Below, piece after piece: positions 16,915 through 25,905 of a stretch of DNA of 64,000 nt (position 1 is its first letter; each line of letters begins with the position of its first letter). Under the pieces are notes generated by a model. It was not told the DNA's origin. It was given only the letters and a program-made list of their open reading frames with translations, and did no database searches. Both the position numbers and the translations under genes were made by a program. Source of the DNA: Nocardia coubleae NBRC 108252 (GTDB taxonomy: Bacteria; Actinomycetota; Actinomycetes; Mycobacteriales; Mycobacteriaceae); NCBI RefSeq assembly GCF_001612805.1, contig NZ_BDBD01000011.1, positions 434,001 through 498,000 on the forward strand, in the 5' to 3' direction.

Positions 16915-18759
16915 TTACGCCGCGACCAACCCGAAGTCGAGCTTCACCAGCTGATCGGCGCAGTCGAAGTACCGGTCGTCGTGGGTGATCACGATGACGG
17001 TCTTCCCGCGCTGTTTCAGATCGGTGAGGATCTCCCGGTAGAACACCTCACGGAACCTCGGCTCCTGATCGGCGGCCCACTCGTCGAACACATAGATCTG
17101 CCGGTCCTCGAGCAGCGCGGTGAGCAGGGCGAGGCGTTTGCGCTGCCCCTGGGACAGGTCGACGGTCGACAGGCGCCCGCCCTCCACACTCACCTTGTGC
17201 GCGATCTGCAGCTCCTCGAGATACCGCCGCACCTCGGCGTCGATCCCCGGCCGGTCGAAGCCCAGGTAGTCCTCGAACAGATGGAAATCGGTGAACACCG
17301 CGGACGAGTTCTGCCGGAACCATTCGATGTTGTCGTGGTCGATCCTCTCCCCGTTGAGCGACAACGACCCCGTGCGCGGCACATACAGACCGGTGATGAT
17401 CTTGGCCAGCGTCGACTTCCCGCTGCCGTTACCGCCGACGACGAAGGTGATCTGGCCCGGCTCGAAGACCAGGTCGATCGGCCCGAGCCGGAACCCGCCC
17501 TCACCGGACTCGTCGAGCTCGGGCGGCGGACCCAAGGGCACCGGCCGTACATCGCTGGCGCCGTGGTCGACCCAGTTCTTGCCGTTCACATCGGGACCGG
17601 CGGAGGGCCGCGCGCCGGGATGCGCCGGGTGCGGAGCACCGGGGTGCCCGTTGCCCCCGCGCGGCGGAACACCGGGACGCGGCGGATGCGCCGGCATCCC
17701 GCCCGGGTGTGTGCCGGGCGGCGGTGGCACCGGCGACGGCGCCTCGGAGCGGTACACGTAGGTCACGTCCGACAGTTCGAGCTTGGCCTGTCCCACCGGC
17801 GGACGCTCGACGTAGGGCAGTTCGTCCTCGTTGTGCATCGTCGTCATCGACAGGTTCATCGCCCGGATCTTGGCAAGCGCCACGTCACCGCGCAGCAGAT
17901 CGGGAATGCGGTGCATGAAGTTCTGCATCGGCATCGCCAGGAACGTGGTGACCAGCACGTACCCGAACATCGTCTCGCGCGGCAGGTCGAGCACCGCGGC
18001 GAGGACGAACAGGATCAGCGCCATCGTCGCCAGCTGCAACGCCTGACCGAAACCCTGTGCGTAGGAGAACTTCGACCCGGCGTCGGTGTTCTGGTCGCGC
18101 AGGGTGCCCGCCGAGCCGAGCAGATGCCGGTCCATGAAGTCGCGGCGGCGGCCACGGTGCAGTTTGAGTTCCTTGATGCCGAGTGTGACGGCCTGGAAGG
18201 AGCGCAGCAGCGCGTCCTCGTTCTCCCGAGCCTCACGGTAGATCCCGCGTACCCGCTTGAGAACCATTTCGACACAGGCGATCCCGACCAGCGTACCGGC
18301 CACAGTGACGGCGAAGATCGGCCCCGACACCACTGCCAGGAACACGAAGCAACCCACGATGGTCGCCACGTCGACGCAGATCGCCGGAATGGCGGTGACC
18401 GCCTGCGACAGCGAACGCACGTCCTCGGTGAGCGTCGCCATCAGACGATGCATACCGAGCCGTTCCAGGTGTTCCAGTGGAGCGGCGACGATCCCGGAGC
18501 TCAGATCGCTGCGCAACCGGTAGATGGCGTCCTGCGACAGCCGGATCAGCAGCACCTGCGAGAGCACGCCACTGACCAGGATCACCAGGCCCGTCAGCAC
18601 GAACCGGGTGATCAGGTCGTCCGGCGGCGGTTTCGGCGAGACCGCCGCGTTGATCAACGTCACCAGATAGGTGTTGGCGGCGCCGCAGATCAGGCCCGCG
18701 ACCACCACGGCCGCGATCCTGGCCGGCGACAGCGCGGCGAGAAAACGGAGCAATTGCAT
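16915..18759 (-). CDS. ABC exporter (fused membrane and ATPase domains), cyclic-peptide/siderophore-exporter type
   Basis: 614 residues. The membrane half (about 1-300) has six predicted helices; the ATPase half shows Walker A GGNGSGKST at 442-450, signature LSQGQRKR at 535-542, Walker B IYVFDE at 555-560 and the switch His at 593. The overall pattern, including FDEWAADQEPRFREVFYREIL and the signature LSQGQ, is that of the SyrD/PvdE-type exporters. An insertion of about 80 residues rich in Pro, Gly and His (338-420) splits the ATPase domain between its first strand and Walker A. It is the last gene of a tight operon (9 bp after the type III polyketide synthase), so it probably exports that enzyme's product. 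Confidence 0.9.
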   Translation of the reverse strand: MQLLRFLAALSPARIAAVVVAGLICGAANTYLVTLINAAVSPKPPPDDLITRFVLTGLVILVSGVLSQVLLIRLSQDAIYRLRSDLSSGIVAAPLEHLERLGMHRLMATLTEDVRSLSQAVTAIPAICVDVATIVGCFVFLAVVSGPIFAVTVAGTLVGIACVEMVLKRVRGIYREARENEDALLRSFQAVTLGIKELKLHRGRRRDFMDRHLLGSAGTLRDQNTDAGSKFSYAQGFGQALQLATMALILFVLAAVLDLPRETMFGYVLVTTFLAMPMQNFMHRIPDLLRGDVALAKIRAMNLSMTTMHNEDELPYVERPPVGQAKLELSDVTYVYRSEAPSPVPPPPGTHPGGMPAHPPRPGVPPRGGNGHPGAPHPAHPGARPSAGPDVNGKNWVDHGASDVRPVPLGPPPELDESGEGGFRLGPIDLVFEPGQITFVVGGNGSGKSTLAKIITGLYVPRTGSLSLNGERIDHDNIEWFRQNSSAVFTDFHLFEDYLGFDRPGIDAEVRRYLEELQIAHKVSVEGGRLSTVDLSQGQRKRLALLTALLEDRQIYVFDEWAADQEPRFREVFYREILTDLKQRGKTVIVITHDDRYFDCADQLVKLDFGLVAA

Positions 18760-18768
18760 GATGGACTC

Positions 18769-19968
18769 TCAGCTGCGGATGACATCGAACACGATGCCCT
18801 CGAGGGTGACACCGGGCGCGAACGAGAACGCCACCCCGGTGGAAATAGGTGCCGCCGAATCGGATTCGCCGATCATGCGTTCGAGCACGAAGATCAGCGA
18901 CACACTCAGCATGTTGCCGTGCTCGGCGAGCACAGCCCAGCTCGGCGCGGCCGTCTCCGGCGCGATGCCGAGCGAACGCGCCGATTCCTCGATGATGCGC
19001 GGACCACCGGGGTGGATCGCCCACAGGTCGACATCGGCCTTGTCGAGACCGTTGCGCGCCAGCACCTGCGTGACCACCGGGTCGACACCGCGGTAGATGT
19101 AGTCGGGCAAGCTCGCCGCCAGCTCGCAGGTGATGCCCGCGTCCTTCACGCCGAGCACGATGCCGTCTTCGGCGTCGTCGAACAGGTGGCTAAAGCTGTC
19201 GCGGATCACGACACTGCCGGGCGCCAGCGGCTGGTGCACCTGGTTGGCGCCGATCACCACCGCACCGCACCCGTCGCCGAAGAGGCTGTGGGTGATCACG
19301 TCGTTGACGTCGTCGTCGAAAACGGCGTTCACCGAGCTCAATTCGATGCACAGCACCATCGACTTCTTGTCCGGATGCGCCCGCACGAAGTCCACGGCGG
19401 TCCGGATACCGTTCATCGCGGCGGCGCAGCCCATGAAGTTCACGATCATCCGGTTGACCGTCGGCGACAGGCCGAGTTCCTTGACGACCGCGACGTCCAC
19501 GCCCGGGGCGATGAATCCGGTGCTGGTCACGAAGATCAGCTGACCGATCTCCTCGGCCGGGTTCGCCAAACCGGCCACCGCCCGGCGGGCCACGTCGACC
19601 GCGAGCGGCGCCGCGTGCTCGAAGAACAGATTCATCCGCTCCCGGATGGTGCCGGGGCGCCTGCTGAATTCGAGGAAATCGGGTGCGAGTGGATCGATGG
19701 CCAGATGTCGGGTGTCGATCCTGGTCTTCTCGTAGATCCGGGGAATGCGCTGCCGCTGAACGGGGTCGGAGAAGAGTTCCGCCACGCGTCCGGCGTTGAC
19801 AGCCTGCTCGACCACTCGCCGCGGCGAGCCCGTCGCCACGGCCTCGATCACACCGACGGTCGTGGGCGGCGTCGGCGGTAGCAGATCGTGCCCGCGATCG
19901 ACGTCGGCCGTCTTCAGCGGACCGTGTGGTCGACGCACACCTTCATCAATGGAAACAGACACGGGCAC
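18769..19968 (-). CDS. Type III polyketide synthase (chalcone/alkylresorcinol synthase-like)
   Basis: 399 residues. Homodimeric thiolase-fold enzyme that extends an acyl-CoA starter with malonyl-CoA and cyclises the product. The triad is present: Cys181 (NFMGCAAAMNG), His319 (AIHPGGPRII) and Asn352 (EHGNMLSVSL); the spacing equals that of mycobacterial PKS18 (Cys175/His313/Asn346). VTSTGFIAPGVD and SFAPGVTLEGIVFD are further family landmarks. It lies between a cytochrome b5-desaturase (39 bp upstream) and an ABC exporter (9 bp downstream). PKS18-like enzymes favour long-chain acyl-CoA and give alkylpyrones or alkylresorcinols; together with the desaturase this suggests a lipidic product. Confidence 0.92.
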   Translation of the reverse strand: MPVSVSIDEGVRRPHGPLKTADVDRGHDLLPPTPPTTVGVIEAVATGSPRRVVEQAVNAGRVAELFSDPVQRQRIPRIYEKTRIDTRHLAIDPLAPDFLEFSRRPGTIRERMNLFFEHAAPLAVDVARRAVAGLANPAEEIGQLIFVTSTGFIAPGVDVAVVKELGLSPTVNRMIVNFMGCAAAMNGIRTAVDFVRAHPDKKSMVLCIELSSVNAVFDDDVNDVITHSLFGDGCGAVVIGANQVHQPLAPGSVVIRDSFSHLFDDAEDGIVLGVKDAGITCELAASLPDYIYRGVDPVVTQVLARNGLDKADVDLWAIHPGGPRIIEESARSLGIAPETAAPSWAVLAEHGNMLSVSLIFVLERMIGESDSAAPISTGVAFSFAPGVTLEGIVFDVIRS

Positions 19969-20007
19969 AATTCCTTTCGAGACAGAGAAGACGTGGCAGC
20001 GGCCGGG

Positions 20008-21474
20008 TCAGACGGTTCCGATGCCGGTGAAGCCCTGCACCGTGTAGGTGACGCAGGTCTTCAACGCTGTGGGTGCGCAGTGTTCACGCACCAGTCCCCA
20101 CCGGTTCTGCTTGGCCTCGTCCGAGGGCGCGAGCAGATAGGTCCGGCACAGCTTGGGAAGTCGATCACCGAAGAAGCTCTTCGCGGGCAGCCATTCGACC
20201 CCGAATTTCGCGGCTTCCTCACGCACCACGTCCTCGGTAGCGATATTGGCGAAACCGCTGCGCTGGAACGGAAGGACGTGATGGACGCGGTGCGAGCTCA
20301 AGCCCGCCGACAGGAAGCAGTCGACGTACTTGTTGCCCACCACGGTCAGGTCGTAGGCCTGCTCGAGCTGGTTGACACCCCAGTCCTCGGTCTCGGTGTG
20401 CAGTTCCTCGGTCGGCACCTCGAAGTCGTGGCTCGCGACGACCATGAAGGTGCTGATCCACAGGGTGATCACGAATTGCAGTGCCCAGGCGAGCAAGTCG
20501 CCCGCGACGGCGAAGGCCACGAACTCGGCGACCAGCAGGAACCGCATGCCGAACGATCCGATGAAGTGCGGCAGCGCACCGCGCCAGGTGCCGTACATGT
20601 CCTTGATGCCGACCTTGCGGGTGAGTCGGCAGACATCGAGCAGGCGAATGATCATGCCCGTCAACAGATGCCCGAACTTGTGCACGGTGTGGATCGGCAC
20701 CCGGTACAGGCGCGGGACCTGCATCATCATGGTGAAGACGTTCTTCTTGATGTCGACTTCACTCTGGGTATGCGGGTGGTGCAGCAGGGCGTGGCCGTCG
20801 GCGGTGACGAAAGACAGTGCGACATAGTTCATGTCGAAGGCGTTCACCGCGTACTTGTTCCAGCCCTTCTGCGCGCGGTGGATCGCGTAGTGGCCGAAGC
20901 CGGCCAGCGAACTGCGCAGCAGCACCATCGCGATCACGAAGACCGGCAACGGCATCCAGCTGGTGTCGTAGAGCCGCAGACCCTGCACCGCGAAGTAGGC
21001 GAAGATCAGGAACGCGACCACGATGTCGAACAGGCGATCCATGCGCTTCAACCGCGCGGCCAGCTCCGGTTCCTTGATCCGGGCCTTCACCGCGTGCAGC
21101 AGGTCGTTCTTGTCGTCGAACTTGTACTTCGGGGTGTCGTCCCAGCTGTTGAAACCCTCTTTGAAGAGGAAATCCGGGGCATTGTTCTTCGGGTGGATGT
21201 CCTCGGGCGTGGCATTACGATTGAGGCTGTAACGCTCGATCATCCGCGCGATTTTTTCCGGATCACGATGGTAGGAACCGATGATCGAGGTGATGTCGCG
21301 GTTTTTCGTTCGGCCGATGAAGAATTCACCGCCCGGATGCTTGGAGATCCACTCGCTCAGGTCGTAGGCTTTGCCGTTATACACCCACACGTTGTTGACG
21401 GGCGGTCGCCCTCCGGGGCCGGGTGGTGGCGGGAGCTCGCGCTCCTGTTCATCAGGTCGATCATCGATCGTCAT
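20008..21474 (-). CDS. Cytochrome b5 - fatty acid desaturase/hydroxylase fusion
   Basis: 488 residues from the ATG at 21474 (AAGGAAG upstream); a longer same-frame reading from 21600 has no ribosome site. Residues 25-80 form a cytochrome b5 domain with the heme ligand motif HPGG at 46-49 and a candidate second ligand His69. Residues about 145-440 form a membrane desaturase with the three His boxes HYAIH (195-199), HALLHH (228-233) and HRVHH (395-399), and four hydrophobic stretches. Such fusions carry their own electron donor and desaturate or hydroxylate acyl chains. As first gene of the operon it may modify the starter acyl chain or the product of the type III polyketide synthase. Confidence 0.9.
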   Translation of the reverse strand: MTIDDRPDEQERELPPPPGPGGRPPVNNVWVYNGKAYDLSEWISKHPGGEFFIGRTKNRDITSIIGSYHRDPEKIARMIERYSLNRNATPEDIHPKNNAPDFLFKEGFNSWDDTPKYKFDDKNDLLHAVKARIKEPELAARLKRMDRLFDIVVAFLIFAYFAVQGLRLYDTSWMPLPVFVIAMVLLRSSLAGFGHYAIHRAQKGWNKYAVNAFDMNYVALSFVTADGHALLHHPHTQSEVDIKKNVFTMMMQVPRLYRVPIHTVHKFGHLLTGMIIRLLDVCRLTRKVGIKDMYGTWRGALPHFIGSFGMRFLLVAEFVAFAVAGDLLAWALQFVITLWISTFMVVASHDFEVPTEELHTETEDWGVNQLEQAYDLTVVGNKYVDCFLSAGLSSHRVHHVLPFQRSGFANIATEDVVREEAAKFGVEWLPAKSFFGDRLPKLCRTYLLAPSDEAKQNRWGLVREHCAPTALKTCVTYTVQGFTGIGTV

Positions 21475-21597
21475 CAGTGCTTCCTTCGTGTCCGAACGGC
21501 GGTCGATGCGTGTGCCTGCCGACCAGCGTCCCGACACGTATAGTCCTTGCGGCGCCTTGCATCTCGCTGAAAGTTCTCTTATCGGCCGACCCAACGA

Positions 21598-21660
21598 CAC
21601 ACCGGTCCGGGTCGGCGGAGCGGCACGATGTGCCGGATTCCGCGATCCCGGACCGGTGTG
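21598..21660 (-). terminator. Inverted repeat downstream of the LppX/LprAFG lipoprotein gene
   Basis: Perfect 14-base arms at 21598-21611 and 21647-21660 (CACACCGGTCCGGG and complement) around a 35-base loop. It separates the lipoprotein gene from the polyketide operon that follows on the same strand, so it probably ends the former. No T run is visible. Confidence 0.5.
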
Positions 21661-21688
21661 GGCTGTCGGGTGCGTGTGCGGGTGAGGA

Positions 21689-22489
21689 TCAGCCCGCGGG
21701 CTTGACGATGTTCACCGGCTTGGCCCAGTTGGACAGGCCGACGGTGACCTCGCCCTGGTCCTTCTTCACCACGGCTTGAACCAGATTCGGGCCCTCACCG
21801 GTGGAGGCGGCCTCCGAGGGCTTGGTCGAATCCGAGGCGGGCGGGGCGACGTCCTGGATCCACACGGTGATCGGCATGGTGCCGGCGTTCTGGCCGATGC
21901 GGGGCACGATCGGGTCGATCACCGCGGCGTCGATGGTGCCGCTGACCTTGACGGTGTTGATGCCGTCGATGACCTCGCGGGCCTCGGCCTTGGGGTTCTG
22001 GATGTTGGCGATCACGTTCGCGATGCCCTTGTCCTTGTCCAGGATGACGCCCGGATCGTAGACCTTCTCGGCCGGACCGGCGGGCACGTAGCGACCGCTG
22101 ACCTCGGTGTAGAGAACCTTGTCCACCACAAGGAATTTCGCCTCGGTGAACGGGTCCTCCGGCTTGATCTTGACCTTCGCCTCACCCATCGCGGCACCCG
22201 TGCCCTGGGTCTCGTTGGTGACGTCGGCCGAGACGGTTTCCACCGGCAGGTCGGGCAGGTTCTTCACGTCGATGTTCAGGTGGACGGTGCGCAGGGTCTG
22301 AGTGGTCTTGGCCGACTCCTTTACGATCTGCGCGCCGTCGGGCAGTGCGCCGGTCGGCGGAGCCGCGGTGGTGGTCGAGTCGTCGGTCGAGCAGCCGGTG
22401 ACGAGGGCGGCGCACAGTGCGGCGGCCGCGACGACCGCGGTCACGGCGGACCGGCGACGCGGGGTGCGGTGCGGTGTGATGTCGATCAA
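21689..22489 (-). CDS. LppX/LprAFG-family lipoprotein
   Basis: 266 residues. The N-terminal signal ends in a lipobox ALVTGC with the lipidated Cys at 33, followed by a Thr-rich linker. The mature part has the PF07161-type pattern seen in LprG, LprF and LppX: AQIVKESAKTTQTLRTVHLNIDVKNLPDLPVETVSADVT, then DKVLYTEVSGRYV and a VSGTIDA strand. These proteins carry or transfer lipids such as triacylated glycolipids or phthiocerol lipids in the cell envelope. LprG is normally encoded with the P55 transporter; no such gene is adjacent, so a specific name is withheld. An alternative is that it works with the polyketide operon downstream, which is speculative. Confidence 0.9.
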   Translation of the reverse strand: MIDITPHRTPRRRSAVTAVVAAAALCAALVTGCSTDDSTTTAAPPTGALPDGAQIVKESAKTTQTLRTVHLNIDVKNLPDLPVETVSADVTNETQGTGAAMGEAKVKIKPEDPFTEAKFLVVDKVLYTEVSGRYVPAGPAEKVYDPGVILDKDKGIANVIANIQNPKAEAREVIDGINTVKVSGTIDAAVIDPIVPRIGQNAGTMPITVWIQDVAPPASDSTKPSEAASTGEGPNLVQAVVKKDQGEVTVGLSNWAKPVNIVKPAG

Positions 22490-22705
22490 GGTTCATCCCC
22501 TGGAGATGGTCGTAATTCGCTTGGTGAGGCAGCCGAAGCTGCCGTCGCCTGCGACATACTAAGCAGACCATCGGACATCTCGCGCTCCCCCGCGGTGATC
22601 GTACCCGAGGATTGCATTTTCGTGAGTTATCTAGTTGTGCTAACGATTTCGGGATCGAACAGCATCGCTGGACTCCCAGGCGGAACGCGAATGCTCTGCG
22701 GGCTG

Positions 22706-23104
22706 TTACCGATCAGTTCTCGGCAGAGGTGAGGTGTCGGCGACGGTTTGTTTCCCCTCGCCGGACCCGACACGACGCGGCATCATCTTCGGCCGGGTAC
22801 CCCGCGCCGAATCCCCCGACCGCTTGCGCCGCGACGCCGCGAGGTCGATGACATCTGCCTCGTGTGCGGGGCTGCCGTCGACGGGATGCTGCGACTCCGC
22901 GTCGGCCGACCACGTTCCGGTCTCAGCTTGCAATTCCGCCCGGGTGACCGGGCGGGTGGGCGCCGGATCGTAGACGGGCGGTGAGTACCAGGGGCGACGA
23001 CGCGGATCATCGAGGTCCTGCGGGCTGTGCCGTGGTCGTCTGGGCAGCCGGACGACTTTCGAGGCCGCGCCCTCGGCACTGGATCTGCCCTCGGTGCCCT
23101 TCAC
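22706..23104 (-). CDS. Hypothetical Pro/Arg-rich protein
   Basis: 132 residues from a GTG at 23104. The product is highly charged and proline-rich (LPRRPRHSPQDLDDPRRRPWYSPPVYDPAPTR in outline), with no signal or membrane segment, and is probably mostly disordered. Codon use is consistent with coding in this frame, but no domain is recognised. Reading frames on the other strand in the same place are no better supported. It ends about 220 bp upstream of the lipoprotein start. Confidence 0.5.
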   Translation of the reverse strand: MKGTEGRSSAEGAASKVVRLPRRPRHSPQDLDDPRRRPWYSPPVYDPAPTRPVTRAELQAETGTWSADAESQHPVDGSPAHEADVIDLAASRRKRSGDSARGTRPKMMPRRVGSGEGKQTVADTSPLPRTDR

Positions 23105-23342
23105 ATCTACTCTCTTCCGACGCAGCGGCTGTGCTGCGCAGCGAATCGCCTGGCAACCACACAGGTGGTCTCCGCAGCCTACCGCATGCGCGACGCGTCA
23201 TCGAGGCGCCCTTCGCCGGATTCCTCAATGCCCGGCGGCGACGTATTCGTGAGGTGAATAGACAGCGGCAACCAGACTTCGTTGGACCTTAGACTGGCGC
23301 CGGCAAAGTCGGCACCGCGCCGAGGTCGGAGTAGGAGTTGTG

Positions 23343-23990
23343 GTGATTCGGGCTGTTGTGTTCGATGTCGGCGAGACCCTGGTGGACGAGACAAGGGAGT
23401 ATGGCACCTGGGCGGACTGGTTGGGAGTACCCCGCCATACCTTCGTCTCGGTGTTCGGGGCCGTAATCGCCCAAGGCCTGGACTATCGAGAGACCTTCCA
23501 AGTGTTCAAGCCGGGTTTCGATCTCGACCAGCAGCGACAAGCCCGTGCGGATGCAGGTCAGCCGGAGTGGTTCGGCGAGGACGACCTGTACCCGGATGTT
23601 CGCCCGGCACTGTCTGCTCTCCGTGCGATGGGTATCTGGGTGGGCATCGTCGGAAACCAGACGGTGCGGGCGGGTGGTCTGCTGCGTGGGCTTGACCTGC
23701 CAGCCGACTTCATCGCGACCTCTGATGATTGGGGCGTGGCAAAGCCTGATGTCGCGTTCTTCGACAAGGTTGTCGAGGTCGCCGGTTGCCCCGCAGAACA
23801 GATCATCTACGTTGGCGACCGCATCGACAACGACATAACCCCGGCCACGAAGGTCGGGATGCGGACCGCCTATATTCAGCGCGGGCCGTGGGGCTGGATT
23901 CATAAAGACCGTCAGGACGTCAAGGAGCTTTCGGACTGGCGCATTCTCAGCCTGTCCGAACTCCCTGACATCGTGAAGGCTGAGAGCTAG
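23343..23990 (+). CDS. HAD-family hydrolase
   Basis: 215 residues. HAD motif I is VFDVGETLVD, motif II WVGIVGNQT, motif III lysine in DDWGVAKPDVAFF, and motif IV YVGDRIDNDI; the first Asp of motif I is the nucleophile and the usual second Asp is replaced by Gly (DVGET), as in a subset of the family. It is probably a small-molecule phosphatase. GTG codons at 23340 and 23343 are both possible; the latter has the better distance (5) from AGGAG. Its last four bases overlap the end of the XRE/TPR gene on the opposite strand. Confidence 0.85.
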   Translation: MIRAVVFDVGETLVDETREYGTWADWLGVPRHTFVSVFGAVIAQGLDYRETFQVFKPGFDLDQQRQARADAGQPEWFGEDDLYPDVRPALSALRAMGIWVGIVGNQTVRAGGLLRGLDLPADFIATSDDWGVAKPDVAFFDKVVEVAGCPAEQIIYVGDRIDNDITPATKVGMRTAYIQRGPWGWIHKDRQDVKELSDWRILSLSELPDIVKAES

Positions 23991-25258
23991 CCGGAGAGCG
24001 AGTTGACGGTTGTATGCCAGTCGTACAACCGCTCATCAAGTGCTCGTACCTGTGGTAGCGAGTCCCACTTGCGCAGGTCTTGTCGGACTACCTTGATCCG
24101 CTCCAAAGTCGTTGCGTACCAGTGCTCCCCGATTCCGTCCAGTGCATCCTCGAGGAAACGGCAAGCTTCTTCCGGCAGCTTTTCCAATACACAAGCGGCT
24201 GCGGCGTCAGCAAGATATACCGACCGCTGTTTGACCGATTCCGCGGGAAGCTCGTCCAGGACTTGGCGCAGTGTTACCAGCGCTTGGCGGCCGTCGCCGG
24301 CAGAGACCAAGGTGTTGGCCTTGAAGCCCGCGAGCCGTGTCGGAGAGAACCAGTCCAACCAGGGCGGAGACGGCCGATCTTGGGGGTCGTGCAGGGCATA
24401 GGACTGTTCCGCGTGCCGGATGAGATCGAGAGCCTGCCGAGTGTTGCCAAACCTGGTTTCGACCTCGGCTTCGACAGCGTCCAGCCAGGCAATCAGTTCA
24501 TGGTTGCCGTTTCCTCGTCGCGCAAATGCCCGCGCCGCGCGAACACGCTCCCGGGCTTCCTCTGCCCGTTTCGTTTCGCCGGAGAATGCCGGGATAAAGG
24601 CCATATGCGCCAGGACCGCGCAGCCGAGAAGGGCATCAGCCGCTTCGTGCGCCGCCTGCAGCGCCAGGACAAAACTACTCTGAGCTTCATCTGCCTGCTG
24701 AAGGTCGAAGAACTCGAGGCGACCCGAAAGCAACGCCGACTCCGATACCGCCTTTGCCAACGCGACGGTTGCCCGGACGTCCACCTGCGGAATGAGTTCT
24801 GATCCCAGCAGCGCGTGATGAGCGACGGAGCGGTGCAGTTGCTTCGCTGGCAGCGACCAGTACCACCCACGATGCGCAACCGTGATGGCCACGTAGTTCT
24901 TCACGACAGCTGCCGGTAGCTCCGCACCGGTCAAGCCGCGCCGGGACCGCACGGCTTGAATCCGGTTGCCATTCAGCACATCTCCAGAATTTCGTCCCTC
25001 TGAACTGTTGCGCCACGGTGGCGAGAATCCGAGCTCTGTGACGGGTCGCTTGAAAAGCGCTTCCAACGCTGCGGCATGTTCTGGATGCGGCCAGGGCGGA
25101 TCGTCTGACTCCCAGCGTCTTACGGTTCGAGCGGCTACCTCCAGACGGAGACCGATCGTCCGCGCCACTTCGGTCAATGCGTCGGCCAACGCCGCCTGAG
25201 AGCGGTACCCCAGCGCCTGCCGTGCCGCGCGAAGCGCCGCGTTCCCATTGTTCGCCAT
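23987..25258 (-). CDS. XRE-type regulator with TPR-like C-terminal domain
   Basis: 423 residues. Residues about 5-70 form a helix-turn-helix (LRAARQALGYRSQAALADALTEVA ... RTVRRWESDDPPWPHPEHAAAL). The remaining 330 residues are helical with repeats of TPR type (SFVLALQAAHEAADALLGCAVLAHMAFI, ALVTLRQVLDELPAESVKQRSVYLADAA). Such XRE-TPR proteins are common in Streptomyces and Nocardia as cytosolic regulators responding to peptides or partners. It diverges from a chain of small genes at 25445, which it probably controls, and overlaps the HAD gene tail to tail. Confidence 0.85.
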   Translation of the reverse strand: MANNGNAALRAARQALGYRSQAALADALTEVARTIGLRLEVAARTVRRWESDDPPWPHPEHAAALEALFKRPVTELGFSPPWRNSSEGRNSGDVLNGNRIQAVRSRRGLTGAELPAAVVKNYVAITVAHRGWYWSLPAKQLHRSVAHHALLGSELIPQVDVRATVALAKAVSESALLSGRLEFFDLQQADEAQSSFVLALQAAHEAADALLGCAVLAHMAFIPAFSGETKRAEEARERVRAARAFARRGNGNHELIAWLDAVEAEVETRFGNTRQALDLIRHAEQSYALHDPQDRPSPPWLDWFSPTRLAGFKANTLVSAGDGRQALVTLRQVLDELPAESVKQRSVYLADAAAACVLEKLPEEACRFLEDALDGIGEHWYATTLERIKVVRQDLRKWDSLPQVRALDERLYDWHTTVNSLSG

Positions 25259-25444
25259 AGCATCCAGTCTAGTCCGCTATCAGGACAATTGACGAGGTGT
25301 CTATCCGGATGTGGCCGCTTGGTGTCCGCTTGTTTGTCCTTCTTTGGGCACTTGTCTTCGGTCAACGTTGTTGCCATGAAACCGCGCAGGTCGGGATAGC
25401 CGGCTCGCCGCGAAGCGGATACCGCGAAGGATCACGGAGGACCG

Positions 25445-25732
25445 ATGAACGAGCCCGAACCATCGACAGACCACACGCGGATGGCCCTGACTCGTCCGCC
25501 CGACTTGTCGGCGACGACGACAAGCACCCTCGAGGATGAGGTTTTCGACGTTCTCAGGCCGGGCGGGATGTTGACCGCCGACACGATCGCTCACAACCTG
25601 AACGCGCCGAAGTGGCGTGTCGTCCGCGTACTGAACACTCTGCGGGACAAGGGCAACGCTTTCCGCAACCGGCGCGGGGAGTGGCAGCTTTCGGCCGGGA
25701 AACGCCGCCCAGAACGGCAGGTGATCCGATGA
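25445..25732 (+). CDS. Small winged-helix DNA-binding protein
   Basis: 95 residues. The centre (EDEVFDVLRPGGMLTADTIAHNLNAPKWRVVRVLNTLRDKGNAFRNRRGEWQL in outline) is a complete winged helix with a helix pair and a short wing. An ATG at 25445 follows GGAGG (GATCACGGAGGACCG). It is the first gene of a run in which each stop overlaps the next ATG (ATGA at 25729, 25902 and 26378). It probably acts as a local regulator together with the divergent XRE/TPR protein. Confidence 0.75.
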   Translation: MNEPEPSTDHTRMALTRPPDLSATTTSTLEDEVFDVLRPGGMLTADTIAHNLNAPKWRVVRVLNTLRDKGNAFRNRRGEWQLSAGKRRPERQVIR

Positions 25733-25905
25733 GCAGCCTCGCTCCCCCAACTCGCGGGCGTCAGCCGGCTGTGGCCGACCTTGCGGCGTTGCTCGAGGCG
25801 ATGCGGGAAGCTGGATGGGTCGCTACTGCACCCAGCCCGGCCGAGGGCGCCATGCCAACCGGGGCGACCTCCCGGCCCATCGACGTGCCGGGTGGCCCCT
25901 CATGA
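25729..25905 (+). CDS. Small hypothetical protein, translationally coupled
   Basis: 58 residues. The ATG overlaps the stop of the winged-helix gene and its own stop overlaps the next ATG, the best evidence that it is real. Sequence begins MSSLAPPTRGRQPAVADLAALLEAMREAGWVATAPS: one amphipathic helix and a Pro/Gly-rich tail. No family recognised. Confidence 0.55.
   Translation: MSSLAPPTRGRQPAVADLAALLEAMREAGWVATAPSPAEGAMPTGATSRPIDVPGGPS

Noticed and set aside
16879..19881. A 1000-codon open frame on the plus strand
   Set aside because: It is antisense to the ABC exporter and type III polyketide synthase genes, is extremely His/Arg/Asp-rich as expected of a GC-rich shadow, and has no ribosome site or domain.
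21689..22489. Naming the lipoprotein lprG
   Set aside because: The family is clear, but the diagnostic partner gene (P55-type MFS transporter) is not adjacent, so LprG, LprF and LppX cannot be separated.
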